NCBI GenBank assembly: GCA_019235885.1
Contig: JAFAKB010000092.1
Coordinates: 1-54,062 of the forward strand
Length of the DNA: 54,062 nucleotides
Origin: Candidatus Eremiobacterota bacterium
Lineage (GTDB): Bacteria > Vulcanimicrobiota > Vulcanimicrobiia > Vulcanimicrobiales > Vulcanimicrobiaceae
Reading direction: 5' to 3'
Of the stretch, positions 25,521-34,123 are shown in pieces; the first letter of the stretch is position 1, and every line of letters begins with the position of its first letter. Made by a program: the position numbers and the translations under genes. The notes beneath the pieces were generated by a model. That model searched no databases. It was not told the origin of the DNA and saw only the letters and a program-made list of their open reading frames with translations.

Positions 25521-27065
25521 TTACTTGAGCAGCGAGTCGATGAACTTGTACGTCGCAACGCGGTCGACCGCACTGCGGTTGCCGACGATCTGGGCGGCTT
25601 GCGCGCCGACGACGTTGGCAACGAAGACGATCATCTTGCCGGGGAGTCCCGCCGCGGCCATCGGCGCGGTCCACGAGAGCACGGCGTCGCCGGTGCCGAC
25701 GCGGTCGGTCACGCTGCGCGCGAAGGCCGGCCCGCTCGACCAGCCTTCGCCGGTGCGGTAGAACAGCGCGCCGCGCTTGCCGCGCGTGACCAGCGTGTTC
25801 TGCGAGCGCAGGCGCTCGGCGACCGCCGTGATCAGTGGCTCGATCTCGCCGATCCGCGCGCGCGAGTCGGAGCGCAGCTCGCCCTCGTTCGTGCAGACGA
25901 AGTCCGCGCGCGAGTAGCGCGAGAGCGTGTGGTAGCCGATGTTGGCGGCATTCTGCTGCGTGTTGACCGCCAGGAACTTCGCGCTGCGCTGGACCGTCTC
26001 GATCGCCTGCGGGGTGAAGATGCCGTGGCCGAAGTCCGCCACGACGACGAGGTCGTAGCCCGCGGCGATCGACTCCAGGTGCGCGCGGAAGCGCGCCGCG
26101 TCCTCGTCGCACAGGAACTCGTCGTTGAAGATGTACACCTCGAACAGCTTCGAGAGGAGATAGCTCTCGACGTAGCGCCGCTTGACGATCGTCGGCGACT
26201 CCCGCTTGTAGAAGAAGGTCGGCCGGACGTTCGGGGCGAGCCGCTCGCGCACGAAGTCCTCGCGCGCATCGCGCGCGCCGAGGAACGTGACGAGGCTGAC
26301 GTCGTCGACGAAGGCGGCGAGGTGGTTCGCGATCGCCAGCACGCCGCCGGCGAACTGCTCCTCGGAGGCGTAGCGCATCGCGAGGACCGGCTCTTTCGAC
26401 GACTTCCCCATCTGGTCGACGTAGACGTACTCGTCGACGATCGCCTCGCCGACGACGAGGACGCGCATCGTGCGCAGGCTGTCCAGTGCGGCGTGGACCT
26501 GCGCAGGCGCGTACGTCGCGCGCAGCTCGGCCAGGTAGTCGTTCACCTCTTGCGAGTGCGAGGAGAGGTGGCGGTTGATGATCGCCGAGCTCGAGAAAGT
26601 GAGGTCCTCGGTGTAGTAGACCGTCCCGCCGCCGGCCTGGACCGCGGCCTCTTCCTCGCCGATCTTCCCGGTCACGTCGGCCTGATGGTCCTTGTAGTCG
26701 GGGCCCTTGGCGTAGACGTCGGGCCGCACGGCTTTGAGCAGCTCGACCGCGGTCGGCGCGTGGTTGACCGCGACGTGGTCGACGATTTCCAACGCGGCGA
26801 GCATCTTCGCGCGGTAGGCCTCGGTGAAGGCCGGCCGGTTCGGCCCCTTGTTCACGTACGCGTCGGCGGTGATGGTGACGACCAGCGCGTCGCCTTGCTT
26901 GCGCGCCTCCTCGAAGTGCAGCAGATGGCCGTAGTGGAGCAGATCGAAGACGCCGTGGCAGAGCACGACCTTCTTGCCGGCCGCCTTCATCGCGGCGACG
27001 CTCTCCGCCAACTGGTCGACGGAGACGATCTTCTCGACCGCCTGCGAGGGATCCGATACGGTCAT
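25521..27065 (-). CDS. Nucleotidyltransferase-PfkB sugar kinase fusion (HldE-like, domains swapped)
   Basis: 514 residues from ATG 27065 in an ATGA overlap. Residues 30-160 are a cytidylyltransferase-like nucleotidyltransferase with HGVFDLLHYGH at 37-47 (catalytic HxGH). From about 198 a PfkB/ribokinase fold follows: MRVLVVGEAIVDEY, FAGGVLAIANHL and the catalytic DRVGTGDA near 458. E. coli HldE has the same two activities, heptose-7-P kinase and heptose-1-P adenylyltransferase, but with the kinase first. With the GmhA-like isomerase two genes upstream, this probably makes an NDP-heptose. The nucleotide (ATP, CTP or GTP) is unknown, and a GmhB phosphatase is not seen in the window. Confidence 0.85.
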   Translation of the reverse strand: MTVSDPSQAVEKIVSVDQLAESVAAMKAAGKKVVLCHGVFDLLHYGHLLHFEEARKQGDALVVTITADAYVNKGPNRPAFTEAYRAKMLAALEIVDHVAVNHAPTAVELLKAVRPDVYAKGPDYKDHQADVTGKIGEEEAAVQAGGGTVYYTEDLTFSSSAIINRHLSSHSQEVNDYLAELRATYAPAQVHAALDSLRTMRVLVVGEAIVDEYVYVDQMGKSSKEPVLAMRYASEEQFAGGVLAIANHLAAFVDDVSLVTFLGARDAREDFVRERLAPNVRPTFFYKRESPTIVKRRYVESYLLSKLFEVYIFNDEFLCDEDAARFRAHLESIAAGYDLVVVADFGHGIFTPQAIETVQRSAKFLAVNTQQNAANIGYHTLSRYSRADFVCTNEGELRSDSRARIGEIEPLITAVAERLRSQNTLVTRGKRGALFYRTGEGWSSGPAFARSVTDRVGTGDAVLSWTAPMAAAGLPGKMIVFVANVVGAQAAQIVGNRSAVDRVATYKFIDSLLK

Positions 27066-28072
27066 GCTTTCGACGTCTCTCCGAGCTGCTCGAACCACAC
27101 CTTGGTCGCGTCCGCGATCGACTTCGCGTCCCACAGCGGCGCGCCGCGCCAGTCCTCGATGTGCGCCAGCATGCGCCGGACGCCTTCTGCGAACGGGATC
27201 TTCGCGCGCCAGCCGAGCAGCCGCTCTGCTTTCGAGGTGTCAGCGAACGTGCAGTCCGGCTCCCCGGGGCGCTTCGGGATGTGCTCGACCTCGCCGCCGA
27301 GCAGGCGGCACAGCTCGTTCACGCTGTACGTCCCGCCCGAGCCGAGGTTCAGGATCTCCTCGCGCAGGCCGCTGTTCGCCGCCGTCACGACGCCGTCGAC
27401 GATGTCGGTGACGTAGGTGAAGTCGCGCGTCTGGGTGCCGTCGCCGACGACCGTGAACGGCCGGCCTGCGAGTTTCTGCGCCAGAAAGACGCCGAAGACC
27501 GCACCGTACGTTCCCGAGGTGCGCGCGCGCGGACCGAAGACGTTGAAGAAGCGCAGCGAGACCGTCGGGATGTCGTACACCGCGCCCCAGTGCAGCGCGA
27601 TCCGCTCGCCGAGATACTTCGTCAGCGCGTACGGGTACTGCGGGCGGATCGGTGCGTCTTCCGGGGTGGGGTAGACCTCCGGTATTCCGTAGCAGGACGA
27701 CGACGCCGCATAGACGACGCGCTCCGCCCGGGCCGCACGCGCCGCCTCCATCACGTTGAACGTACCGGTGACGTTGGTCGTGAAGTAGTCCCCCGGCCGT
27801 TCGATGGACGGCACGATGTCGGCGAGCGCGGCGAGATGGTAGACGACGCGCGCGCCTTCGAACAGCGGCGCCAAAGCGTCCGCATCGCGGATATCCGCGC
27901 GGTGGAACCTGCAGCGCCCGGTTGCGAGCGCGTCGGCGAGGTTCGCCTCGCGCCCGACGGCCAGGTTGTCGAGCGCGACGACTTCGTGGCCGTCGGCCAG
28001 CAACCGCTCGACCAGATGGCTCCCGATGAATCCCGCGCCGCCGGTGACGAGTACCTTGCGGGCTTCGCTCAT
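27062..28072 (-). CDS. NAD-dependent NDP-hexose epimerase (GalE/Gne-like)
   Basis: 336 residues from ATG in an ATGA overlap with the isomerase. VLVTGGAGFIGSHL, HLAALADIVPSIERP, AASSSCYGIPE and catalytic YALTK are present, then NVFGPRA and VGDGTQTRDFTYVTD. This is the classical UDP-glucose/UDP-GlcNAc 4-epimerase-like scaffold also used by UDP-xylose synthases. Placement inside the isomerase/kinase pair hints that the substrate could be an NDP-heptose. Substrate specificity is not readable. Confidence 0.82.
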   Translation of the reverse strand: MSEARKVLVTGGAGFIGSHLVERLLADGHEVVALDNLAVGREANLADALATGRCRFHRADIRDADALAPLFEGARVVYHLAALADIVPSIERPGDYFTTNVTGTFNVMEAARAARAERVVYAASSSCYGIPEVYPTPEDAPIRPQYPYALTKYLGERIALHWGAVYDIPTVSLRFFNVFGPRARTSGTYGAVFGVFLAQKLAGRPFTVVGDGTQTRDFTYVTDIVDGVVTAANSGLREEILNLGSGGTYSVNELCRLLGGEVEHIPKRPGEPDCTFADTSKAERLLGWRAKIPFAEGVRRMLAHIEDWRGAPLWDAKSIADATKVWFEQLGETSKA

Positions 28073-28653
28073 AGAGTCGCGGCGATACGGTCCCGCAGAG
28101 CGAGCGCGAGCGTGTGGTTGATGATCAAGTGCCCGTCTTCCTGATGGCAGATGCTCTCCGCCCCCACGGTGACGACGAGGTCGGCGGCCTGGCACAGCCG
28201 GCTGCCGGGCCGGCCGCACAGGCCGATGACCGTCGCGCCGATCTGCCGGGCGTAGTTCGCCGCGCGAATGACGTTCTCGGAGTTTCCCGAGCCCGAGATC
28301 GCGATTAGGATGTCGCTCGGCAGCAGCAAGTTGCGCAGCTGCTCGTAGAAGACGTCGGCGTACTCGAGGTCGTTGCCGATCGCCGTGATGTACGGCATGT
28401 TGTCGGTCAGCGCGATCGCGCGAAAGCGTGGCGCGCCCGGCAGCGTCGTCATCTTGTTGAGGTCGTTCATCATGTGTGAGGCCGTCGACGCGCTCCCGCC
28501 GTTGCCGACGATGTACGTCGTGCGTCCGGCCCGCCAGCCTTCGAACAAGCGGTCGACTACCTCGCGCACCTGGGCGCGGGAAATCGATTTGACGACCGTC
28601 TCCATCTCGTCGAGATAGGCGGTCACCCGATCGCTCGTCGTGCCGGACTCCAT
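28069..28653 (-). CDS. gmhA: SIS-domain phosphoheptose isomerase (GmhA-like)
   Basis: 194 residues from ATG, the usual GmhA length. VGNGGSASTASHMMNDL is the sugar-phosphate-binding motif (GNGGSAxxxxH), ISGSGNSENVIRA is the second SIS loop, and the HQEDGHLIINH stretch supplies the catalytic Glu/His region. GmhA converts sedoheptulose 7-phosphate to D-glycero-D-manno-heptose 7-phosphate. It is first in a - strand operon with an epimerase and the HldE-like fusion. The ribosome site (GAGGA) is very close to the ATG. Confidence 0.83.
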   Translation of the reverse strand: MESGTTSDRVTAYLDEMETVVKSISRAQVREVVDRLFEGWRAGRTTYIVGNGGSASTASHMMNDLNKMTTLPGAPRFRAIALTDNMPYITAIGNDLEYADVFYEQLRNLLLPSDILIAISGSGNSENVIRAANYARQIGATVIGLCGRPGSRLCQAADLVVTVGAESICHQEDGHLIINHTLALALRDRIAATL

Positions 28654-28735
28654 GATCCTCGCCTATTGGTCGCCGAGCGCCTGGATTCCCTACCACGCGC
28701 CGCGGTGCAGACGATCCCTCGCCCGTTCGTCCTCA

Positions 28736-28756
28736 CCGCGGATGCTTCAGCCGCGG
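28736..28756 (-). terminator. GC hairpin after the 28765 gene, possible terminator
   Basis: CCGCGG at 28736-28741 and again at 28751-28756 can pair around a nine-base loop. Reading the - strand, it begins about nine bases after the stop of the GT-C-like gene and before gmhA. There is no T-run, so if it ends transcription it is not a textbook intrinsic terminator. Confidence 0.3.
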
Positions 28757-28764
28757 GCACGTCT

Positions 28765-30867
28765 TTAGTCGTACGATACGGCGAAGAGAACGCGATCGTA
28801 TTTCGGCTGGGTTCCCTCGGAGCTGAAGACTTGGTGCAAGTGGGGCCAGAGCGGCGCCCTTCTGAGGATAGGCACCTCGTGGGCCCAGACGTCGACGTAC
28901 GTGATGTGCCCGGCGCGCAGACGGTCGAGCGCGTCCGGCGAAACGAGCGACCACCGGCCCAGGACCGCTCTGACCGTGCCGTAGCCGTTGTAGAGATCAA
29001 CGTCGCTGTACAAGTTGAGCTGCCCGAGCAGCGAGGCGTCGTACACTTTGTCGTTCGGGCCGAGATGCGCGTTGATGTACTGAAGGTCCGGGGCGCCCTG
29101 CACGGCGCCCTCGGGCGCGCCCTCGTAGAGATAGTTCCAGGCGACGAACTGGTTTCCCATCACGCCGTTCTCGGCCGAATGCCGCTGAAGGGGCAGCAAG
29201 AACCAGCTGTCCATGACGAGACACGCGACGACGACGGCGCCGAACACGGCGCGCAGCAACGCTCCGCCGAACATCGTCCAGGGTGCCGCCGCCGTCATCG
29301 CGTACGCGATCAGCACGGCGACCAGCGCGAACGGAATCTGCGCGTAGCGCGCCTCGACGTTCCCGGTGAGCCAGAGCGGCGCGCACCACAGCACCGTGAA
29401 GCCGACGATCCACGGAATCGCCGGCTGCGTTTTTCTCGCCACCCAGGCGAGCGCGATCCACACCGGCAGCGCGATCAGCCACACGGGACCGATGAGGTTG
29501 CGAAAATGGTACGGGTCCACCGTGATCGTCCACGGCAGCGCGAGCGCGGCGCCCGCCGAGAGCGCGCGATGAAACGTCCGCGACGCGACGTAGTTCCACT
29601 CCACGGCCGAGGGCGTGAGCGGGAACAGCGCGCCGAGGTACGGGTAGACCGGGTTTCCGGTCAGCGTGAAGCTCCGCACGAACGCCGGCAGCATCACGAT
29701 CAACGCCGCGGCGCAATACACCGGCAGCAACGCGTAGTCGCGGCGCGGCTCGGCCGCCGCCGAGCGGCGGCGCAGCATCGCCACGATCAGCAGCACGAGC
29801 AGCGAGAAGAGCGTGAACGCGCCCGTCGACTTGACGCCGTAATTGTAGCCGGCGAACGCGCCCATCAGGACGATCCAGGCGCGCCGGCGGTCGTCGAGCC
29901 AGCGCAGAAACGCGTGGAGGGCCAGAATCCCGAACGGCGCCGTCGCCAAGTCGTTGTTCGCGGTCGTCATTCCCCACCCGACGATCGGCGTGCCCAAGAA
30001 GACGAGCGCCGCGGTCAACCCCAGCAGGTGCGAGCGGAAGTGCACGCGCGCGAACGTGACGATCACCGCCGCGGTGAAGAGCCCGCCGAGCCACGCGAAC
30101 AGCTTCGCGCCGGTCGCCCCGAACAGCGCGAACAGGTCGGTGTAGAGAAACTCTTGGTATTGCGGCAGCGCGAACTGAAAGGCTGCGCGGTCGGCGGCCA
30201 CGATGTTGTAGAAGCCGTGGTGCGCGGCGTAGCGCTTCGCCTCGGCGAGATGGTACATGCGCGCGTCGAACTCCACCTCGGGGCCGAGCGCGCCGAGCAG
30301 CGTCGTGATGGCGATGACGAGCAGCGCCGCGCCGATCGCCCAGCACGCGATGCGGCCGCGGTCCCAACCGCGGCGTTTGCGTTCGTGGCGGGCACGTTGC
30401 GGCCCGAGCTCGCGCACCAGCCGGAGGGTCTCCACGAACGTGAGCGCGCAGCCGGCGGCGACCATTCCCCACCCGACCGGCTTGAAAAGCAGCCCCGCGC
30501 TGCCGACGAGGAACGTCACCACCGTCGCCACGATCAGCCCCGCGGCGAGCGCGAAGACGAGCCGTTCGAACCGGTCGCGCCACTCGACGCGGAAGCAGCG
30601 CAGCACCGCGAGGCCCGGTCCGAGCACCGCGAGAGCGAACAGCACGACGCCGGCGAGCACCGTGATGCCGGCCGGCACGTGCGTGACGATCAGCGGAACG
30701 CGGGCGAACCGGTCGGCGACGAGGGCGCGCGCGGCGGGATCCCCCACATCGAAGACCGCGGCGCACACGGCGAGCGCCCACAGAAGGAAGGCGAGCAATG
30801 CGAGAGCCGCTCCGGCTTTAGCGCGCAACGCCGGACGGATTGATCGCAGCGCATCTGAATCCCTCAC
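28765..30867 (-). CDS. Large multi-pass membrane glycosyltransferase-like protein (GT-C/GT39 style)
   Basis: 700 residues from GTG 30867. About a dozen hydrophobic helices are followed by a soluble C-terminal region of roughly 130 residues (from about 570). The first large outer loop contains GPEVEFDARMYHLAEAKRY; an Asp followed by YHL in this loop is typical of GT-C proteins using lipid-phosphate sugar donors. TTANNDLATAPFG later fits the same architecture. It might add a branch sugar to the flipped glycan or act as a polymerase; the two cannot be separated here. Divergent from the TPP-enzyme operon, with 61 bases between the starts. Confidence 0.75.
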   Translation of the reverse strand: MRDSDALRSIRPALRAKAGAALALLAFLLWALAVCAAVFDVGDPAARALVADRFARVPLIVTHVPAGITVLAGVVLFALAVLGPGLAVLRCFRVEWRDRFERLVFALAAGLIVATVVTFLVGSAGLLFKPVGWGMVAAGCALTFVETLRLVRELGPQRARHERKRRGWDRGRIACWAIGAALLVIAITTLLGALGPEVEFDARMYHLAEAKRYAAHHGFYNIVAADRAAFQFALPQYQEFLYTDLFALFGATGAKLFAWLGGLFTAAVIVTFARVHFRSHLLGLTAALVFLGTPIVGWGMTTANNDLATAPFGILALHAFLRWLDDRRRAWIVLMGAFAGYNYGVKSTGAFTLFSLLVLLIVAMLRRRSAAAEPRRDYALLPVYCAAALIVMLPAFVRSFTLTGNPVYPYLGALFPLTPSAVEWNYVASRTFHRALSAGAALALPWTITVDPYHFRNLIGPVWLIALPVWIALAWVARKTQPAIPWIVGFTVLWCAPLWLTGNVEARYAQIPFALVAVLIAYAMTAAAPWTMFGGALLRAVFGAVVVACLVMDSWFLLPLQRHSAENGVMGNQFVAWNYLYEGAPEGAVQGAPDLQYINAHLGPNDKVYDASLLGQLNLYSDVDLYNGYGTVRAVLGRWSLVSPDALDRLRAGHITYVDVWAHEVPILRRAPLWPHLHQVFSSEGTQPKYDRVLFAVSYD

Positions 30868-30928
30868 CAGCCGGGCGCCGGGCCGCCGGAGAGGTCATCA
30901 TCGGCCGGCGTCCGAACCACGGCGCTTC

Positions 30929-31927
30929 GTGCTTGAAACCGCCCCCTCCGCAGTTGCGCTGCGGCTCAGGCTGTATCGCGACATGGTGCGGATCCGAACC
31001 GTCGAGGAACGGATCGCCGAGCGGTACGGCGAGCAGCAGATGCGCTGTCCCGTCCACTTGAGCATCGGTCAGGAAGCGATCGCCGCCGGCGTCTCGGCCG
31101 CGCTCGAGCCCCGCGACTACGTGCTCTCGACGCACCGCGCCCACGCCCATTATCTCGGCAAGGGCGGCGACATGCGGCGGTTCATCGCCGAGCTGTACGG
31201 CCGCGCGACCGGATGCTGCGGCGGCCACGGCGGCTCGATGCATTTGATCGACCTCAGCGTGAACATGCTCGGCGCGACGCCGATCGTCGGCAACATCGTC
31301 CCGGTCGCGACCGGCGTCGCGTTCGCGACCTGGCTCGACGGCCGCGACGAAGTGACCGTCGTCTACCTCGGCGACGGCGCGACCGAAGAAGGCGCGTTCC
31401 TCGAGAGCATCAACTTCGCCGCGCTCAAGTCGCTGCCGATCGTCTACGTGGTCGAGAACAACTTCTTCTCGGTGTACTCGCCGCTCAGCGTCCGCCAGCC
31501 GGCGGCGCGCGACGTCGTCGCGCTCGCCGCGAGCCACGGGATCGCCGGCGCGCGCGGCGACGGAAACGACGTCGAGCAGGTCCACCGCCTCGCCGAGACG
31601 GCGGTCGCGCACGCGCGCTCCGGCGCCGGCCCGTACGTCCTCGAGCTCGAGACGTATCGCTGGCGCGAGCACTGCGGCCCGGCGTACGACAACCACCTCG
31701 GTTACCGCACCATCGCCGAGTTCGAAGACTGGCGCACCCGCGATCCCATCGTACAGACCGAGCGGCGGCTGACGGACGCCGGCGCGCTGGACGCCGCGCG
31801 CAAAGCGGAGATCGTCCGCGAGTTCGAGGCCGAGGTCGACGACGCGTTCGCGTTCGCGCTCGCCTCGCCGTTCCCCGACGGCAGCACGTTCGGCGACGTC
31901 TTCAGCGGCGAAACGGCAGGCCGATGA
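30929..31927 (+). CDS. Thiamine-diphosphate enzyme, E1-alpha-type subunit
   Basis: 332 residues from GTG 30929; ATG 30983 would remove the LYRDMVRIRTVEE helix that the family needs. STHRAHAHYLGKG, GGHGGSMHL and the TPP/Mg motif GDG at 148-150 ending in ENN at 176-178 identify the alpha subunit of the pyruvate/branched-chain dehydrogenase E1 family. No E2 or E3 gene is in the window, and the neighbours are sugar aminotransferases. A decarboxylase or carboligase acting on a sugar nucleotide, for instance adding a two-carbon branch, is a better guess than central metabolism. Overlaps the beta subunit by four bases. Confidence 0.85.
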   Translation: MLETAPSAVALRLRLYRDMVRIRTVEERIAERYGEQQMRCPVHLSIGQEAIAAGVSAALEPRDYVLSTHRAHAHYLGKGGDMRRFIAELYGRATGCCGGHGGSMHLIDLSVNMLGATPIVGNIVPVATGVAFATWLDGRDEVTVVYLGDGATEEGAFLESINFAALKSLPIVYVVENNFFSVYSPLSVRQPAARDVVALAASHGIAGARGDGNDVEQVHRLAETAVAHARSGAGPYVLELETYRWREHCGPAYDNHLGYRTIAEFEDWRTRDPIVQTERRLTDAGALDAARKAEIVREFEAEVDDAFAFALASPFPDGSTFGDVFSGETAGR

Positions 31928-32985
31928 GCCGCGAGATCTCGTACGGCGAAGCGATCCGCGAAGCGACGGATCAGCTGATGGCCGAAAGCGACCGCGTCTA
32001 CGTGATGGGGCTCGGGACGACGGATCCGAAAGCTGTGTTCGGGACGACCGACGGTCTCGAAGCGAAGTACGGGCCGAAGCGCGTCTTCGACATGCCGACC
32101 TCCGAGAACGCGATGACCGGCGTGTGCGTCGGCTCGGCGCTGATGGGGATGCGGCCGATCATGGTCCACCAGCGCATCGACTTCTTGCTCCTCGCGCTCG
32201 ACCAGATCGTCAACAACGCGGCGAAGTGGTACGCGATGTTCAACGGCCAGCAGAGCGTCCCGCTGGTGATCCGAGCGATCGTCGGCCGCGGCTGGGGCCA
32301 AGGGCCGCAGCACAGTCAGAACCTGCAAGCGATGTTCGCGCACGTCCCCGGGCTGAAGGTCGTCACGCCGGCCCTCCCGGCCGACGCCAAAGGGATGCTG
32401 ATCGCCGCCTCGCACGACGACAACCCGGTGCTGTTCATCGAGCACCGCTGGCTGCACAGCACCTTCGGACCAGTGCCGGAAGCGATGTACGAGACGCCGC
32501 TCGGCAAAGCGAAGGTCGTGCGCGCGGGCCGCGACGTGTCGATCGTCGCGACGTCGTTCATGGTGATCGAGGCGCTGCGCGCCGCCGAAGCGCTGGCGCG
32601 CGAGGGGATCGAAGCGGAGGTCGTCGACGTGCGCTCGATCCGGCCGCTCGACGTCGAGGGGATCATGCATTCCGTCCGCAAGACCGGGCGGCTCGTCGCC
32701 TGCGACGCCGCGTGGAAGACGCTCGGCTTCGCCGGCGAGCTGGTCGCGCTCGCGGCGGAGCTCGCGCTCGAAGATCTGCGCGCGCGCCCGATTCGCGTCA
32801 CGCTCCCCGACTGGCACACGGCCGCCTCGCCGGTCGCGGCGCAGGTCTACTACCCGACCGCGCTCACCATCGCCAACGACGTCGCGACGATGCTCGGGAA
32901 ACCGCCGCGCGACGCCGAGGGCTGGCAGCTCGTGCGCAGCACGCCGGCCGATCAGCCCGATCCCTCGTTTCTCGGCCCGTTCTAA
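31924..32985 (+). CDS. Thiamine-diphosphate enzyme, E1-beta-type subunit
   Basis: 353 residues from ATG. EISYGEAIREATDQLM, RVFDMPTSENAMTGVCVGSAL (the TPP-activating Glu is in PTSEN), QIVNNAAKWYAMF and the C-terminal VVDVRSIRPLD match the transketolase-like beta subunit of E1 enzymes. It would form an alpha2beta2 enzyme with the previous gene. The C-terminal extension EGWQLVRSTPADQPDPSFLGPF is longer than usual. It ends six bases before the first aminotransferase. Confidence 0.86.
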   Translation: MSREISYGEAIREATDQLMAESDRVYVMGLGTTDPKAVFGTTDGLEAKYGPKRVFDMPTSENAMTGVCVGSALMGMRPIMVHQRIDFLLLALDQIVNNAAKWYAMFNGQQSVPLVIRAIVGRGWGQGPQHSQNLQAMFAHVPGLKVVTPALPADAKGMLIAASHDDNPVLFIEHRWLHSTFGPVPEAMYETPLGKAKVVRAGRDVSIVATSFMVIEALRAAEALAREGIEAEVVDVRSIRPLDVEGIMHSVRKTGRLVACDAAWKTLGFAGELVALAAELALEDLRARPIRVTLPDWHTAASPVAAQVYYPTALTIANDVATMLGKPPRDAEGWQLVRSTPADQPDPSFLGPF

Positions 32986-32990
32986 AGCGT

Positions 32991-34112
32991 ATGCCGACCC
33001 TGTTGACCGTTCCCTACGTCGATCTCGCGCGCCAGCACGCAGCGATCAAAGACGAGCTCTTGGCCGCGGCCGGCCGCGTCATCGAGCGCGGTGACTTCAT
33101 CCTCGGCACGGAAGTCGCGGAGTTCGAGCGCCGCTTCGCCGAGCTGTGCGGCGTCGCGCACGCCGTCGGTGTGAACTCGGGGATGGAGGCGCTCGTCCTC
33201 ACCCTCAAAGCCCTGGACGTCGGCGGCGGTGACGAGGTGATCACGCCGCCGAACTCGTTCGTCGCCTCGGCGTCGTGCGTCGCGTTGGCGGGTGCGCGCC
33301 CGGTGTTCGTCGACGTCGACGAGAGCTATAATCTCGATCCGCGCCTGGTCGAAGCCGCGATCACGCCGCGCACCAAAGCGATCCTGCCGGTGCACCTCAC
33401 CGGGCGGCCCGCCGCGATGGAAGCACTCGTCGAGATCGCGCGCCGCCACGACCTCGCGATCGTCGAAGACGCCGCGCAGGCCGTGCTCGCCGAACGGCAC
33501 GGCAAGCGCGTCGGCGCGTGGGGAACCGCCGGCTGCTTCAGCCTGCACCCGCTCAAGACGCTGAACGCGTGCGGCGACGGCGGCGTCGTGACGACTGACG
33601 ACGCGCGGCTGGCGGAGCGGCTGCGCGTCCTGCGCAACCTCGGGCTGCGCACGCGCGACGACTGCGTCGAGTGGTCGACGAACTCCCGGCTCGACACGCT
33701 GCAGGCCGCGATGCTGCTGGTCAAGCTCGAGCATCTCGAGGACTGGACGCGCCGCCGGCGCGCGAACGCCGCGTACTACCACGCGCACCTCGCCGGCCTG
33801 CCCGGGCTGACGCTGCCGGTCGAGCGCCCGAACGAGGTGCAGGTCTACCACACCTTCGTGGTGCTCGCCGAGCGCCGCGACGCGCTGAAAGCGTTCCTGG
33901 CCGAACGCGGGATCGGCACGTCGATCCACTATCCGACCCCGATCCATCTGCAGACCGCGGCCGGATCGCTCGGCCACCGCCGGGGCGACTTCCCGGTCAC
34001 CGAGCACCAGGCCGCGCGCATCCTCAGCCTCCCGGTCCACCAAGACCTGGAGCCGCACGAGCTGGCGTACGTCTGCGAGACGGTCGCCGAATTTTGCCGC
34101 CGCCCAGCCTAG
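32991..34112 (+). CDS. DegT/DnrJ/EryC1/StrS sugar aminotransferase 1
   Basis: 373 residues from ATG. VPYVDLARQHAAIKDEL start, GVNSGMEAL, PPNSFVASASCV, the EDAAQAVLA block with the cofactor Asp, and the Schiff-base lysine K189 in SLHPLKTLN with CGDGG following. This family moves an amino group to a keto-sugar nucleotide using PLP, usually from glutamate. HPLK replaces the more usual xPxK. It shares about the same layout as the next gene, and each probably makes a different amino sugar or works on successive intermediates. Confidence 0.88.
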   Translation: MPTLLTVPYVDLARQHAAIKDELLAAAGRVIERGDFILGTEVAEFERRFAELCGVAHAVGVNSGMEALVLTLKALDVGGGDEVITPPNSFVASASCVALAGARPVFVDVDESYNLDPRLVEAAITPRTKAILPVHLTGRPAAMEALVEIARRHDLAIVEDAAQAVLAERHGKRVGAWGTAGCFSLHPLKTLNACGDGGVVTTDDARLAERLRVLRNLGLRTRDDCVEWSTNSRLDTLQAAMLLVKLEHLEDWTRRRRANAAYYHAHLAGLPGLTLPVERPNEVQVYHTFVVLAERRDALKAFLAERGIGTSIHYPTPIHLQTAAGSLGHRRGDFPVTEHQAARILSLPVHQDLEPHELAYVCETVAEFCRRPA

Positions 34113-34123
34113 AACGCGAGATC

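Noticed and set aside
28666-30843. 725-residue + strand open frame opposite the GT-C-like gene
   Set aside because: Arg/Gln/Asp-rich low-complexity product; the - strand gives regular membrane helices.
28765-30867. Wzy-type O-antigen polymerase
   Set aside because: The acidic DARMYHL loop and large soluble tail fit GT-C transferases better; no Wzy-like long central loop with the usual pattern was seen.
30929-32985. Pyruvate dehydrogenase complex of central metabolism
   Set aside because: No E2 or E3 gene is adjacent and the operon continues with sugar aminotransferases, so a glycan role is more likely, though not proven.
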